Shown: piece by piece, positions 17,633 through 25,783 of the stretch | Layout: every line of letters starts with the position of its first letter | Numbering within the stretch: the first letter of the stretch is position 1 | Source: Sulfopaludibacter sp963815475 | GTDB lineage: Bacteria > Acidobacteriota > Terriglobia > Bryobacterales > Bryobacteraceae | NCBI GenBank assembly: GCA_963815475.1 | Contig: CAWFHD010000003.1 | Coordinates: forward strand, 6,448,001 to 6,512,000 | Direction of reading: 5' to 3' | DNA length: 64,000 nt | Translations under genes and position numbers: made by a program | Notes under the pieces: model-generated | Told to the model about the DNA's origin: nothing | Seen by the model: only the letters and a program-made list of their open reading frames with translations | Database searches by the model: none

Positions 17633-18562
17633 CTACTTGCTTTTGAGGACGTCGACCAGTTCCTGGACGGAATCGGCGGACTTCTTCAACATTGCCTGTT
17701 CTTCGTCGGTCAGCTTGATCTGGTAAATCTGCTCGATTCCGCCGGCTCCCAGTTTTACCGGAACGCCTACAAAGAGGCCGTTGATGCCGTATTCGCCTTC
17801 CAGCAGTGCGGCGCAAGGCAGGACCTTCTTCTTGTCCTTAAGGATGGATTCCGCCATCTCCACGGCGGATGCCGACGGTGCGTAGTAGGCGCTGCCAGTT
17901 TTAAGGTATTTCACGATTTCCGCGCCGCCGTTGCGCGTGCGATTGACGATGGCATCGATAGTGGCCTGGTCCATCAGTTCCGTCAGAGGAATTCCCGAGA
18001 CGCTGCTGAGGCGCACCAGCGGCACCATGGTGTCGCCGTGACCGCCCATCACCACGCCAGTGACGTTCTCCACTGAAACTTTGAGCTCCTGCGCGATGAA
18101 GGTGCGGAAGCGAGCGCTATCGAGCACGCCGGCCATGCCGACCACGCGGTTCTTGCTGAACTTCGAGACCCAGTAAGCCGCCTGCGTCATGGCGTCGAGC
18201 GGATTGGTCACCACGATGATGATGCAATTCGGCGAGTACTTGGCCACTTGCTCAGTAGCGGTTCGCACCACGTCGTAATTGGCCAGCAGCAAATCGTCGC
18301 GGCTCATTCCAGGCTTGCGCGGGAATCCGGCCGTGATGATGGCGATATCGGAGTTGGCAGTGGGCTCGTAATCGTTCGCGCCCGTGACCATAACGTCGTA
18401 GCCCTGAACGGGGCCGGACTGGAGAATGTCAAGGCCTTTCCCTTGGGGAACTCCCTCCACTACATCGACCATGACGACATCGGCGAGTTCCTTGTCGGCG
18501 ATTCGAAGAGCGCAATTCGCGCCGACATTTCCGGCTCCAACTACCGTAACTTTCTTTCGCAA
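17633..18562 (-). CDS. mdh: Malate dehydrogenase (NAD-dependent, LDH-like type)
   Basis: A 309-residue TCA-cycle enzyme oxidising malate to oxaloacetate. NAD-binding VVGAGNVGANCA is at the N-terminus and the coenzyme Asp lies in VVMVDVVEGVPQGKGLD. Substrate-binding residues lie in GFPRKPGMSRDDLL and VTNPLDAMTQ, and the catalytic His in VVMGGHGDTMVPL. The GVPQGKGLD and RKPGM(S/T)R patterns are those of MDH type III rather than lactate dehydrogenase. The start is TTG at 18560-18562, supported by AAGGAG six bases upstream. A TATAAT lies at 18603-18608 on the minus strand. The gene stands alone, divergent from the DUF3500 gene. Confidence 0.96.
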   Translation of the reverse strand: MRKKVTVVGAGNVGANCALRIADKELADVVMVDVVEGVPQGKGLDILQSGPVQGYDVMVTGANDYEPTANSDIAIITAGFPRKPGMSRDDLLLANYDVVRTATEQVAKYSPNCIIIVVTNPLDAMTQAAYWVSKFSKNRVVGMAGVLDSARFRTFIAQELKVSVENVTGVVMGGHGDTMVPLVRLSSVSGIPLTELMDQATIDAIVNRTRNGGAEIVKYLKTGSAYYAPSASAVEMAESILKDKKKVLPCAALLEGEYGINGLFVGVPVKLGAGGIEQIYQIKLTDEEQAMLKKSADSVQELVDVLKSK

Positions 18563-18648
18563 AGCAGACTCCTTCCAGAATTAGGGGAAAAATCGAAAGC
18601 TGATTATAACTTGGCGCGGGCGGTGATATCATGCAACGGGAGGGAACC

Positions 18649-19668
18649 ATGAATCACTGGAAGCGTCTGCTTTTGGGCGTGTGCGCCTGTGCACTATTGG
18701 TGGCCGCATATGAGCGCACCAGCCAACAGGGCGTGATGACGAATGCCGCCAAGGCCTACCTGGCATCGTTGAGCCAGGAATTGCGAGCGCGCACCACGTT
18801 CCCGTTCGCCACCGACGAGCGCCAGAACTGGCACTTCGTCCCGCTGGAGCGCAAAGGCGTGGCGCTGCGCGAGATGAACTCGGCCCAGAAGCACCTGGCG
18901 GAAGCGCTGCTTTCGGCCGGCCTTTCAGAGCAGGGCATCATCAAGGCGCACACCATCATGAGCCTCGACCAGATTTTGAAGGAGATGGAAAAGGGCACCG
19001 GGCCGGAGCGCGATCCCGAAAAGTATTACGTCACGATTTTCGGCGAACCCTCGGAGCAGGGGACCTGGGGCTACCGCTTCGAAGGCCACCACATCAGTTT
19101 GAACTTCACTATCGTCAACGGCCACATCGCTTCCAGTCCCAGCTTTTTCGGCGACAACCCCGCCATGGTGAAGGAAGGTCCGCGGGCCGGCCTGCGCGCG
19201 CTGATGCGCGAGGAAGACCTGGGACGCGAGTTGGTGAAATCGCTCGACGACGCGCAGCGCAACATCGCAATTGTGGATAAGACTGCGCCGAAGGACATCA
19301 TCACGTTCGACAGTCGCAAAGCAGCTCTCAGCGGTCAGCCGAATGGGCTGCCATTTTCGAAGATGAGCGCCAAATCGAAGCAGGCGCTGACAGAGCTGGT
19401 GACCGAGTACGCTACGAATTTCCCGCCGCAGATCGCCGATATGCGAATGGAGCAATATCGCAAGACTCAGGGAAATCTGTTCTTCGCATGGGCGGGCGGC
19501 ATCGAAAAGGGAGAGCCGCATTACTACCGAATTCAGACGCCGGCGTTCCTGATCGAGTACGACGACACGCAGAACAACGCCAATCACATTCACAGTGTGT
19601 GGCGCGATTGGAACGGTGATTTCGGCTCGGACTTGTTGGCGCAGCATTACGAAGCCAGCCACCAGTAG
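18649..19668 (+). CDS. DUF3500-domain exported protein
   Basis: A 339-residue protein from the ATG at 18649 (GGGAGGGA just upstream). The N-terminal hydrophobic segment LLLGVCACALLVAA serves as export signal. DUF3500 features: FPFATDERQNWHFVPLERKGVALREMN, HLAEALLSAGLSEQGIIKAHTIMSLDQIL, PEKYYVTIFGEPSEQGTWGYRFEGHHISLNFTIV, and the end LIEYDDTQNNANHIHSVWRDWNGDFG. Members are uncharacterised secreted proteins. The conserved GHH and NHIH-x-VWRD patterns hint at metal binding, but that is a guess. Confidence 0.88.
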   Translation: MNHWKRLLLGVCACALLVAAYERTSQQGVMTNAAKAYLASLSQELRARTTFPFATDERQNWHFVPLERKGVALREMNSAQKHLAEALLSAGLSEQGIIKAHTIMSLDQILKEMEKGTGPERDPEKYYVTIFGEPSEQGTWGYRFEGHHISLNFTIVNGHIASSPSFFGDNPAMVKEGPRAGLRALMREEDLGRELVKSLDDAQRNIAIVDKTAPKDIITFDSRKAALSGQPNGLPFSKMSAKSKQALTELVTEYATNFPPQIADMRMEQYRKTQGNLFFAWAGGIEKGEPHYYRIQTPAFLIEYDDTQNNANHIHSVWRDWNGDFGSDLLAQHYEASHQ

Positions 19669-19678
19669 TCACAACTTC

Positions 19679-20926
19679 CTAGTGGCCGGCGCTACTCTCG
19701 ATCGCGTCGGCCGCGGCCTTGGTTCCGTCCTCCGCTCGCACCTGTTCACCTAGTCGGACCGCCGCGGCTTCGCAGGCCGGCAACTGGCGTAATGCTTTCT
19801 CCGCCGCTGCAGCGTTGTATCGCACATGGTAGAGAACCATGGCGGCGCCCTTCCGTCTCACGAGTTCGGCGTTATCGAACTGGTCGTGGGCGAATGGAAC
19901 GATCAGCATCGGGCGGCCGGCGCGCATGGCCTGCGCGGTGGTGCCTACTCCTCCCTGATGCACGATGGAGGCGGCGCGCGAAAAGACTTCGGAGTGCGGC
20001 GCGTAAGGGATGGCGATGGCGGTCGCGGGCAGTTTTTCGGGCAGGCCTTGCGACATCGGTCCGGTGAGAAACACGGCGCGTGCGCCCATCCGTTCGACGG
20101 CCCGAAGGCTGTCGCGGTAGAAGTGGCCCGCAGCCGACACGGCGGAGGTGCCGAGCGTGAACACGATGGGCGGCGGCCCCCCAGCGAGGAAACGCTGCAG
20201 TTCGGGCGGCGTCTGCTGTTCGTGATGCCGATCGTAGAACGGGAAGCCGGTGATTGTGGTACGCGGCGGCCAGTCGGGCTGCGCGTCCGCCAGGTGGCGT
20301 GAAAACAGCGCCAGCACCAGGCGCGGTGAATGCGAGCCTTCGAACAGTGGGTGGCCCGTATCGGCCAGGCCAAGTTCGCGCCGCAATGCGAACACCGGCT
20401 TGATCCAACGTCGGGTAGCGAACTTGCCGAGTTGCCAGAGGGCCCGCATGGGTCCGACGCCGAGCGCGCGCGCTTTGATCAACCCTGGCGTTTGCGATGG
20501 AACCGGCGGATCGTAGGACGAGAGGAATGAGATGGGCGCCAGCACTGACGAGATCCAGGGAATGCCGAGTTGCCGCGCCACCAGCACGCTGGCGAAGGTG
20601 ATCGGGTGGGTGACGATGACGTCAGCCTGCCGCGCCGCGGGCAGTGTGTCGTCGTAACTTTCGCGGACATGCTCACTGAGGAAGCGGAGGATGCGCTCGG
20701 TGCCGTGCTTCCGGTCCATCACGTATTCCACCATTGCGTTGTCGCCGAGCTTAATATCGGGACGCACCGGGTGGAATTGCAATCCCTCGGACACCACCTT
20801 CGATTCGTACGAGGCAGCCGTGGCAATGGTAACGGTGTGGCCGCGCCGCCGCAGTTCGATCCCGATGGCCATGTACGGATGCAAGTCGCCGTACGAGCCG
20901 AAGGTGGTGAAGAGGATGCGCGCCAA
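19679..20926 (-). CDS. Glycosyltransferase, GT1/UGT-like (MGT type)
   Basis: A 415-residue GT-B fold enzyme. The N-terminal domain opens ARILFTTFGSYGDLHPYMAIGIELRRRGHTV with the acceptor-site Gly-Ser/Asp pattern. The C-terminal donor-binding part reads VFTLGTSAV, then HQGGVGTTAQAMRAGRPMLIVPFAHDQFDNAELV, typical for nucleotide-sugar binding in the UGT/macrolide glycosyltransferase family. It likely transfers a sugar to a lipid or small-molecule acceptor in the cytoplasm. Only 4 bp separate it from the upstream DUF2911 gene, so the two are probably co-transcribed. The acceptor is unknown. Confidence 0.88.
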   Translation of the reverse strand: MARILFTTFGSYGDLHPYMAIGIELRRRGHTVTIATAASYESKVVSEGLQFHPVRPDIKLGDNAMVEYVMDRKHGTERILRFLSEHVRESYDDTLPAARQADVIVTHPITFASVLVARQLGIPWISSVLAPISFLSSYDPPVPSQTPGLIKARALGVGPMRALWQLGKFATRRWIKPVFALRRELGLADTGHPLFEGSHSPRLVLALFSRHLADAQPDWPPRTTITGFPFYDRHHEQQTPPELQRFLAGGPPPIVFTLGTSAVSAAGHFYRDSLRAVERMGARAVFLTGPMSQGLPEKLPATAIAIPYAPHSEVFSRAASIVHQGGVGTTAQAMRAGRPMLIVPFAHDQFDNAELVRRKGAAMVLYHVRYNAAAAEKALRQLPACEAAAVRLGEQVRAEDGTKAAADAIESSAGH

Positions 20927-20930
20927 TCCG

Positions 20931-21464
20931 CTACTTTACAGTAAAGGCGACGGACGCTGTGTGGTTCTCCCAGGACAGTTCCAGCTTGCCTTTGTTGCCG
21001 CCTGTGCCGGAGAGCGTGTATTTCAACTGCTCCACCATAGCTGGCGGCTTGCTCATCGTCATAGTGGTGTGACCCAGATCCTGTTTGGCGTCGTAATCCA
21101 GTCCCGATTGCCCGGTCTGCTTATTGACGATGAGCTGCCATTTTTCGGGATCGGCCAGGTTGATGAAGAGCGTGTAGTCGCCCTTGGGCACCGAGACGTC
21201 GCCAATCGTCAGATCGGCATCGGTGTGGAGCGCGGTAGCGGCGTTGGCGCCGGCACGCCACACGGGATAGTTCTGGTCGCTGCCGATGGTGCCGTCTTTG
21301 CCGAAGAGCTTGCCTGCCCGCTTGTTCACGGCGGGCGATGAGTACTTGATGGTGATAGTCTTGCCGCCAATGGTCGCGGACGCGGTTTGGTCGGTCTTGG
21401 TCTCAGCGGCGGCGAGGGCCGCGAGTGCGATGACGGCGATAGCGCCGGTCAGAAACGATTTCAT
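20931..21464 (-). CDS. DUF2911-domain exported protein
   Basis: A 177-residue protein with signal peptide 1-20 (MKSFLTGAIAVIALAALAAA). DUF2911 hallmarks: ITIKYSSPAVNKRAGKLFGKDG, YPVWRAGANAATALHTDADL, VPKGDYTLFINLADPEKWQLIVNKQTGQSG and a C-terminal LSWENHTASVAFTV. These are small periplasmic beta-sandwich proteins common in Acidobacteria and Bacteroidetes, without known activity. It precedes the glycosyltransferase gene by 4 bp. Confidence 0.9.
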   Translation of the reverse strand: MKSFLTGAIAVIALAALAAAETKTDQTASATIGGKTITIKYSSPAVNKRAGKLFGKDGTIGSDQNYPVWRAGANAATALHTDADLTIGDVSVPKGDYTLFINLADPEKWQLIVNKQTGQSGLDYDAKQDLGHTTMTMSKPPAMVEQLKYTLSGTGGNKGKLELSWENHTASVAFTVK

Positions 21465-21501
21465 AATTTATGCCTCTGAAAGAGGATAGCGTACAGCGAG
21501 G

Positions 21502-22320
21502 CTAGCCGAATATGGCGGAGAACTCACTTGGGCTGGCGGCGCCTTGGGCGAACTCGAACGTGCCGTGCTCACGCATTTCGCGCGCGGCGCGGAGGAAGGC
21601 GCCCAAAGCGGTACGGCTCAAGGTGCTACCCACGCTGACGCGCTTGACGCCCAGGGCCCCAAGTTCGGTGAGGCTCAATTGAACCCCGCGCAATCCCATG
21701 ACGACGTTCACGGGACGGTCCACCGAGCTGACCACGGCGGCGATGTCCTCCCTGGTGGCGAGCGCGGGCGCATAGAGGACATCGGCGCCGGCTTCCTGGT
21801 AGGCCTGCAGGCGCGCGATGGTGTCCTTCAGATCGGGACGGCCGTGCAGGTAGTTCTCGGCGCGTCCGGTGAGGGTGAAGGGGAAGGGCAGGGCGCGCGC
21901 CGCCTCTGCAGCGGCTCGGACTCTCTCGGCGGCGAGCCCGATTTCGTAGATGGGGTTGTCCGGCTGGCCGGTGGCATCTTCGATGGAACCGCCCACTACG
22001 CCCGCGGCAGCCGCGAGCCGGATGGTCTCCGCCGCCATTTCCGGTTCGTCTCCAAAGCCGTTCTCCAGGTCCGCACTCGCTGGGAGGTCGGTGGCTGAGG
22101 CGATCTCAGAGATGTGCGCCATGATTTCGTCGCGGCCCACGGTGTTGTCCAGCCTTCCCACGGAGAAGGCGTAGCCCATGCTGGTAGTGGCCAGCGCTTC
22201 AAATCCCAGATACGCCAACACCTTCGCGGTGCCGATATCCCATGGGTTGGGGATAATGAAGGCGGCGTCGCGCGCGTGCAGCGAACGAAAGGCGATGGCT
22301 TTTTCAGACTGAGTCAACAT
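21502..22320 (-). CDS. Isocitrate lyase/PEP-mutase superfamily enzyme
   Basis: A 272-residue TIM-barrel protein. PNPWDIGTAKVLAYLGFEALATTSMGYAFSVG marks the N-terminal substrate region, ADLENGFGDEPE carries the Mg-binding acidic residues, and GGSIEDATG and TGRAENYLHGRPD follow. The KKCGH-type catalytic Cys of true isocitrate lyase is absent, so it belongs to the oxaloacetate decarboxylase/carboxyvinyl-phosphonate mutase-like branch. The exact substrate (oxaloacetate, methylisocitrate or other 2-oxo acid) cannot be assigned. It lies 13 bp downstream of the NIPSNAP gene on the same strand. Confidence 0.88.
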   Translation of the reverse strand: MLTQSEKAIAFRSLHARDAAFIIPNPWDIGTAKVLAYLGFEALATTSMGYAFSVGRLDNTVGRDEIMAHISEIASATDLPASADLENGFGDEPEMAAETIRLAAAAGVVGGSIEDATGQPDNPIYEIGLAAERVRAAAEAARALPFPFTLTGRAENYLHGRPDLKDTIARLQAYQEAGADVLYAPALATREDIAAVVSSVDRPVNVVMGLRGVQLSLTELGALGVKRVSVGSTLSRTALGAFLRAAREMREHGTFEFAQGAASPSEFSAIFG

Positions 22321-22333
22321 ACGCCGATGTTAT

Positions 22334-22672
22334 CTAGCCGACGGGCTTGGCGGGAATCTCGAATGTGCCATCCACTACTTGTACGAAGTTTCGTTCTTCG
22401 CGCAGGATGAAGCGCTTGGTCTGCGCCATCTGGAAGTTCGCGACCGCTTCGGCGTCCGACTTCAGACGCGCTTTGTAGCGTTCGTACGACGCCAGGCTAT
22501 CGAAAGCGATCAAGCCCCAGCCGATATCGTTGGTTCCTTCGTGCGGCAGAAAATAGCCGATGAGATGTCCGCCGCAGCGTGGGATGATGCGGCCCCAATT
22601 CTCGGCGTACTTCTGAAACTCGTCGCGCTGAAACGGGTCGATCTGGTAGCGGATGAAACAGGCAATCGTCAT
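22334..22672 (-). CDS. NIPSNAP-family small protein
   Basis: A 112-residue protein from the ATG at 22672, chosen because AGGAG precedes it at proper spacing and homologous sequence begins at MTIACFIRYQIDPFQRDEFQKYAENWGRIIPRCGGHLIGYF. The longer upstream frame would add non-conserved residues. The dimeric alpha/beta-barrel NIPSNAP/EthD-like pattern continues with GWGLIAFDSLASYERYKARL and ends FVQVVDGTFEIPA. Function unknown; related folds bind or degrade small molecules. It is divergent from the ArsR regulator, a layout suggesting that regulator controls it. Confidence 0.85.
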   Translation of the reverse strand: MTIACFIRYQIDPFQRDEFQKYAENWGRIIPRCGGHLIGYFLPHEGTNDIGWGLIAFDSLASYERYKARLKSDAEAVANFQMAQTKRFILREERNFVQVVDGTFEIPAKPVG

Positions 22673-22817
22673 ATGCACTCTCCTGACTTCTGGCGCCGCC
22701 GGCGACTCGCCACCGAGCGTCAGCAGGGCGCAGATTGCGGCGCCGGCTTCGATGGCTTCACGGCGGTCGATTCGTCCTGCTTTGCGCATATGGCCGACTA
22801 TATCGCTTGCCTGACGA

Positions 22818-22845
22818 CCACACTTCGTCTAGCATCAAAGTGTGG
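22818..22845. promoter_or_regulatory. Inverted-repeat operator overlapping the ArsR-gene promoter
   Basis: Perfect 8-bp arms CCACACTT (22818-22825) and AAGTGTGG (22838-22845) flank a 12-bp spacer. The spacer holds a -10-like TAGCAT (22830-22835) that ends 6 nt before the GTG start at 22842. Binding would block the promoter and cover the start codon, fitting autoregulation by the winged-helix protein. Confidence 0.6.
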
Positions 22846-23528
22846 ATGCGGAACAACGAACGGACGACGCGGCTTCCCGAATCGCCGCCGCCATTGGCGA
22901 ACCGGCGCGGGCGCGCATGCTCTACTGCCTGATGGACAATCACGCGCGCACCGGCACGGAACTGGCGGTGGTGGCGGGAGTAAGTCCCTCTACCGCGAGC
23001 GTGCACCTGAATCGCCTGCAGACTGAGGGGTTGGTGAAGGTACAGGCGCAGGGCAAGCACCGATACTATAGCCTCGAAGGCGAAGATGTCGCCGGTGTGC
23101 TGGAAGGGTTGAGCGTACTTGCGGGATCTTCTCGCGGTAAGTTCGTGCCGAACACCCCCAGCCGCCTGCGCGCTGCGCGGACCTGCTACGACCACGTAGC
23201 GGGTGTGCTCGGCGTCTCGCTGCACGACCGTTTCCAGGCGCTGGGATGGCTCGGGCCGGGTTCGCACGATCTTACGCCCGAAGGCGGCAAGGCGTTCGCC
23301 AAGTTGGGGATCGATGTGGATTCTGCCCGCGGCTTGCGCCGGCAGTTTGCCTTTCCCTGCCTGGATTGGAGCGAGCGACGGTCGCATCTGGGCGGCGCGA
23401 TGGGAGCGGCGATTCTGCAAATGGCACTGAAGAAGCGCTGGGTGACGCAGGATCTCGACACCCGCGCGCTTTCGGTCAGCAGCCTAGGCCAACGCGAAAT
23501 GCTGGCGAAGTTCGATTTGCGGCCATAA
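22842..23528 (+). CDS. ArsR-family winged-helix transcriptional regulator
   Basis: A 228-residue protein from the GTG at 22842. Residues ~10-95 are the ArsR/SmtB DNA-binding domain: IAAAIGEPARARMLYCLMDN, then the recognition helix VSPSTASVHLNRLQTEGLVKV and wing AQGKHRYYSL. No CxCxD-type metal motif is visible. The remaining ~130 residues (with LDLRP-type end and CLDWSERRSHLGGAMGAAILQ) resemble the effector part of longer ArsR proteins that carry a second domain with Cys in CLDWSERR. It is divergent from the NIPSNAP gene, with a palindrome over its own promoter. The effector is unknown. Confidence 0.88.
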   Translation: MDAEQRTDDAASRIAAAIGEPARARMLYCLMDNHARTGTELAVVAGVSPSTASVHLNRLQTEGLVKVQAQGKHRYYSLEGEDVAGVLEGLSVLAGSSRGKFVPNTPSRLRAARTCYDHVAGVLGVSLHDRFQALGWLGPGSHDLTPEGGKAFAKLGIDVDSARGLRRQFAFPCLDWSERRSHLGGAMGAAILQMALKKRWVTQDLDTRALSVSSLGQREMLAKFDLRP

Positions 23529-23548
23529 CGTCGGCAGAAGAGCGAGCG

Positions 23549-23592
23549 TTACGATTTTTATCGTTGACTTACGTTTTTAATCGTTGTACTGT
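23549..23592 (+). promoter_or_regulatory. blaI promoter with two tandem operator repeats
   Basis: Two 18-bp near-identical repeats, TTACGATTTTTATCGTTG (23549-23566) and TTACGTTTTTAATCGTTG (23569-23586), lie 20 bp apart start to start, two helical turns. Each is itself a near-palindrome with TACGA/TCGT-like ends. Promoter elements TTGACT (23564-23569) and TACTGT (23587-23592), 17 bp apart, overlap them. This fits repression by the BlaI-type protein encoded directly downstream. Confidence 0.75.
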
Positions 23593-23600
23593 TGCTCTAG

Positions 23601-24005
23601 ATGGGCACTCAGAATCGTAAACAGCAGCCTCCTTTCCCCACCGGCGCCGAACTCGATATTCTGGCCGTTCTATGGCGCCTGGGAGCGGCCACCGTGCGCG
23701 AAGTTCACGATGAGCTGGGCAAGGACAACGGCTACACCACCACGTTAAAACAGATGCAGTTGATGACGGACAAAGGTCTGCTCATCCGCGGCGAACGTTT
23801 CGGATCGCACGTCTACGAAGCCAGTGTCCCGAAGGAGCAAACGCAGCAACAGATTGCGGGCGATCTGCTGCAGCGGGCCTTCGGTGGGTCGGCCAGCAGC
23901 CTGGTGATGGGCGCGCTGGCGGCACAGCCGGCGTCGCGCGAAGAACTGGAAGCAATCCGCAAAATGATCGACATCGCTGCGAAACAGAAAGGACGTCCAC
24001 GATGA
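23601..24005 (+). CDS. BlaI/MecI/CopY-family transcriptional repressor
   Basis: A 134-residue dimeric winged-helix repressor: PTGAELDILAVLWRLGAATVREVHDELGKDNGYTTTLKQMQLMTDKGLLIRGERFGSHVYEA matches the BlaI DNA-binding domain, with a C-terminal dimerisation helix (QQIAGDLLQRAFGGSASSLVMGAL). In beta-lactam and other systems the repressor is cleaved by the M56 metalloprotease partner. Here the partner gene overlaps by 4 nt (ATGA at 24002-24005). Two operator repeats sit on its promoter. The start ATG is 8 nt after the -10, with no ribosome site. Confidence 0.93.
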   Translation: MGTQNRKQQPPFPTGAELDILAVLWRLGAATVREVHDELGKDNGYTTTLKQMQLMTDKGLLIRGERFGSHVYEASVPKEQTQQQIAGDLLQRAFGGSASSLVMGALAAQPASREELEAIRKMIDIAAKQKGRPR

Positions 24006-25783
24006 ATACCATTGAAATGCTCTCATCCGAACCGTGGGTGCAGCTGCTGGGTTGGACGCTGGTCCATTTTCTGTGGCAGGGTCTGGCGCTTGCCGTGCTG
24101 TATGCAGTGGCTCGCCGCGTTATAGCGCGCACATCGAGTGCGAACGCGCGATACCTGCTCTCCTGCGCGGCCCTCACCGCTATGATGGCCGCTCCGCTGG
24201 TGACGTGGCGCGTGATGCAGCCATCGCAGCGCATCGAGCCGCCGGACCGGACAGCCACAATCCCGGCAGCGAAATCGCCGGCTGCCGCCACCTTGCCAGC
24301 GACCGTGCGATCGTCCGTTCCCACCGTGCCGGATGGACCACTGTTGCCGTGGGTGGTGATGATCTGGCTGACGGGCTCGACTGCATTCTGGGTGCGGCTG
24401 GTGGGCGGCTGGGTTGTGGCCGCGCGGATGCGTTCGATGTTGGTGCGGCGCGCCGCGCCCGAATGGCAGGCCACACTCGCACAACTCGGCGCCCGGATAG
24501 GTGTCACTCGCGCGGTGCGGTTGCTAGTCTCCGCGCTGGTGCAGACGCCAACGGTGGTGGGCTGGCTGCGGCCGGTGGTGCTGGCGCCGGTGGGAGCGCT
24601 CGGAGGTCTGCCTGCTGAGCATATGGAAGCGCTGCTACTACATGAGTTGGCACACATCCGGCGGCACGATTACCTGGTCAATATTCTGCAGAGCATCGGT
24701 GAGGCACTGCTGTTCTATCATCCGGCGGTCTGGTGGGTATCGGGGCATATTCGTGCCGAACGGGAGGCCTGCTGCGACGACATAGCAGTGGCGGTCTCAG
24801 GCGATGCGCTGACGTATGCATGCGCGCTGGCGCAGTTGGAGGCGTACCGGCCGGCGCATCTCACCGCGGCGGTTGCCGCCAATGGCGGGTCGCTACCCGA
24901 CCGTATCGCCAGGCTGCTGGAGCAGTCGAAACCGGCCGCCCGAGCGGGCGTGGGACCGGGTGTGGTCACGGTGGCGGCGCTGCTGCTAGTGGCGGCGTAT
25001 GGCTTGTTTGGACAGTCCGACGTCCGCCCAGCGTTTCAAGCGGCATCCGTCAAACCCAGCAGCTCATCGGCGCCGTTCCATATGGTTCGCGCGCAGCCCG
25101 GCGGACGCCTTAGCACCCAAAACGCTCCGCTGCTGATGCTAATCCAGAACGCTTACGCCGTGCAGGCATACCAGGTAGTGGGAGGGCCCGGCTGGCTCAA
25201 TACGGATGGCTTCGATATCGAAGCCAAGCCGGAAACCAGCGTGGACCGGAAGCAGACGTGGCCCATGCTCCAAACGCTGCTGGCGGACCGCTTCAAACTT
25301 ACAGTGCATCGTGAGACTCGAGAACTTCCGGTCTATGCCCTGACGGCCAAGAACAATCTCAAGCTTCCCGCCCCGAAAGAAGCAAGCTGCCCGCCCGTGG
25401 ACCCAGCGGCGCCGCCGAGGCCGATGGCGCAGACACCCTGCGGCATGTTGCGGGTGGGACCGTCCCCGGTGGGAGTGGCGATGGCGGGGACCAACATTCC
25501 CATGGCGGAGTTCATTCGCGTGCTTGCCGGCGTGATGGGGCGGCCAGTGCTGGACAGAACCGGCTTCTCGGGAGAATTCGACGTGAATGTCGCGTTCACT
25601 CCGGACGATTCCACGCTCGGGCTCATGGGCCCTGCGTCGCCTGGCACGCCACCCCCGACGAATCCCGACCAACCGAATATCTTCGGCGCACTGGATCAGC
25701 AGTTCGGACTGAAACTGGTAGCGACCAAGGGCCAAGTGGAGGTCCTGGTGATCGACCACGTGGAGAAACCGACGGCGAATTAG
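24002..25783 (+). CDS. BlaR1/MecR1-like M56 membrane metalloprotease fused to a TIGR03435 domain
   Basis: A 593-residue protein. Four N-terminal hydrophobic segments begin with VQLLGWTLVHFLWQGLALAVLYAVA, and the zinc protease site is HELAHIRRHDY with His214, Glu215 and His218. The downstream M56 pattern EREACCDDIAVAVSGD is present. A further TM lies at about residues 319-336. In place of the penicillin-binding sensor of BlaR1, residues ~340-593 form a TIGR03435 domain (FQAASVKPSSS, LLMLIQNAYAVQAYQVVGGPGWL, LQTLLADRFKLTVHRETRELPVYAL, GLKLVATKGQVEVLVIDHVEKP). The inferred role is a transmembrane sensor whose extracytoplasmic TIGR03435 part detects an unknown signal and triggers cleavage of BlaI. 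Its 3' end overlaps the convergent permease gene by 4 nt. Confidence 0.9.
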   Translation: MNTIEMLSSEPWVQLLGWTLVHFLWQGLALAVLYAVARRVIARTSSANARYLLSCAALTAMMAAPLVTWRVMQPSQRIEPPDRTATIPAAKSPAAATLPATVRSSVPTVPDGPLLPWVVMIWLTGSTAFWVRLVGGWVVAARMRSMLVRRAAPEWQATLAQLGARIGVTRAVRLLVSALVQTPTVVGWLRPVVLAPVGALGGLPAEHMEALLLHELAHIRRHDYLVNILQSIGEALLFYHPAVWWVSGHIRAEREACCDDIAVAVSGDALTYACALAQLEAYRPAHLTAAVAANGGSLPDRIARLLEQSKPAARAGVGPGVVTVAALLLVAAYGLFGQSDVRPAFQAASVKPSSSSAPFHMVRAQPGGRLSTQNAPLLMLIQNAYAVQAYQVVGGPGWLNTDGFDIEAKPETSVDRKQTWPMLQTLLADRFKLTVHRETRELPVYALTAKNNLKLPAPKEASCPPVDPAAPPRPMAQTPCGMLRVGPSPVGVAMAGTNIPMAEFIRVLAGVMGRPVLDRTGFSGEFDVNVAFTPDDSTLGLMGPASPGTPPPTNPDQPNIFGALDQQFGLKLVATKGQVEVLVIDHVEKPTAN

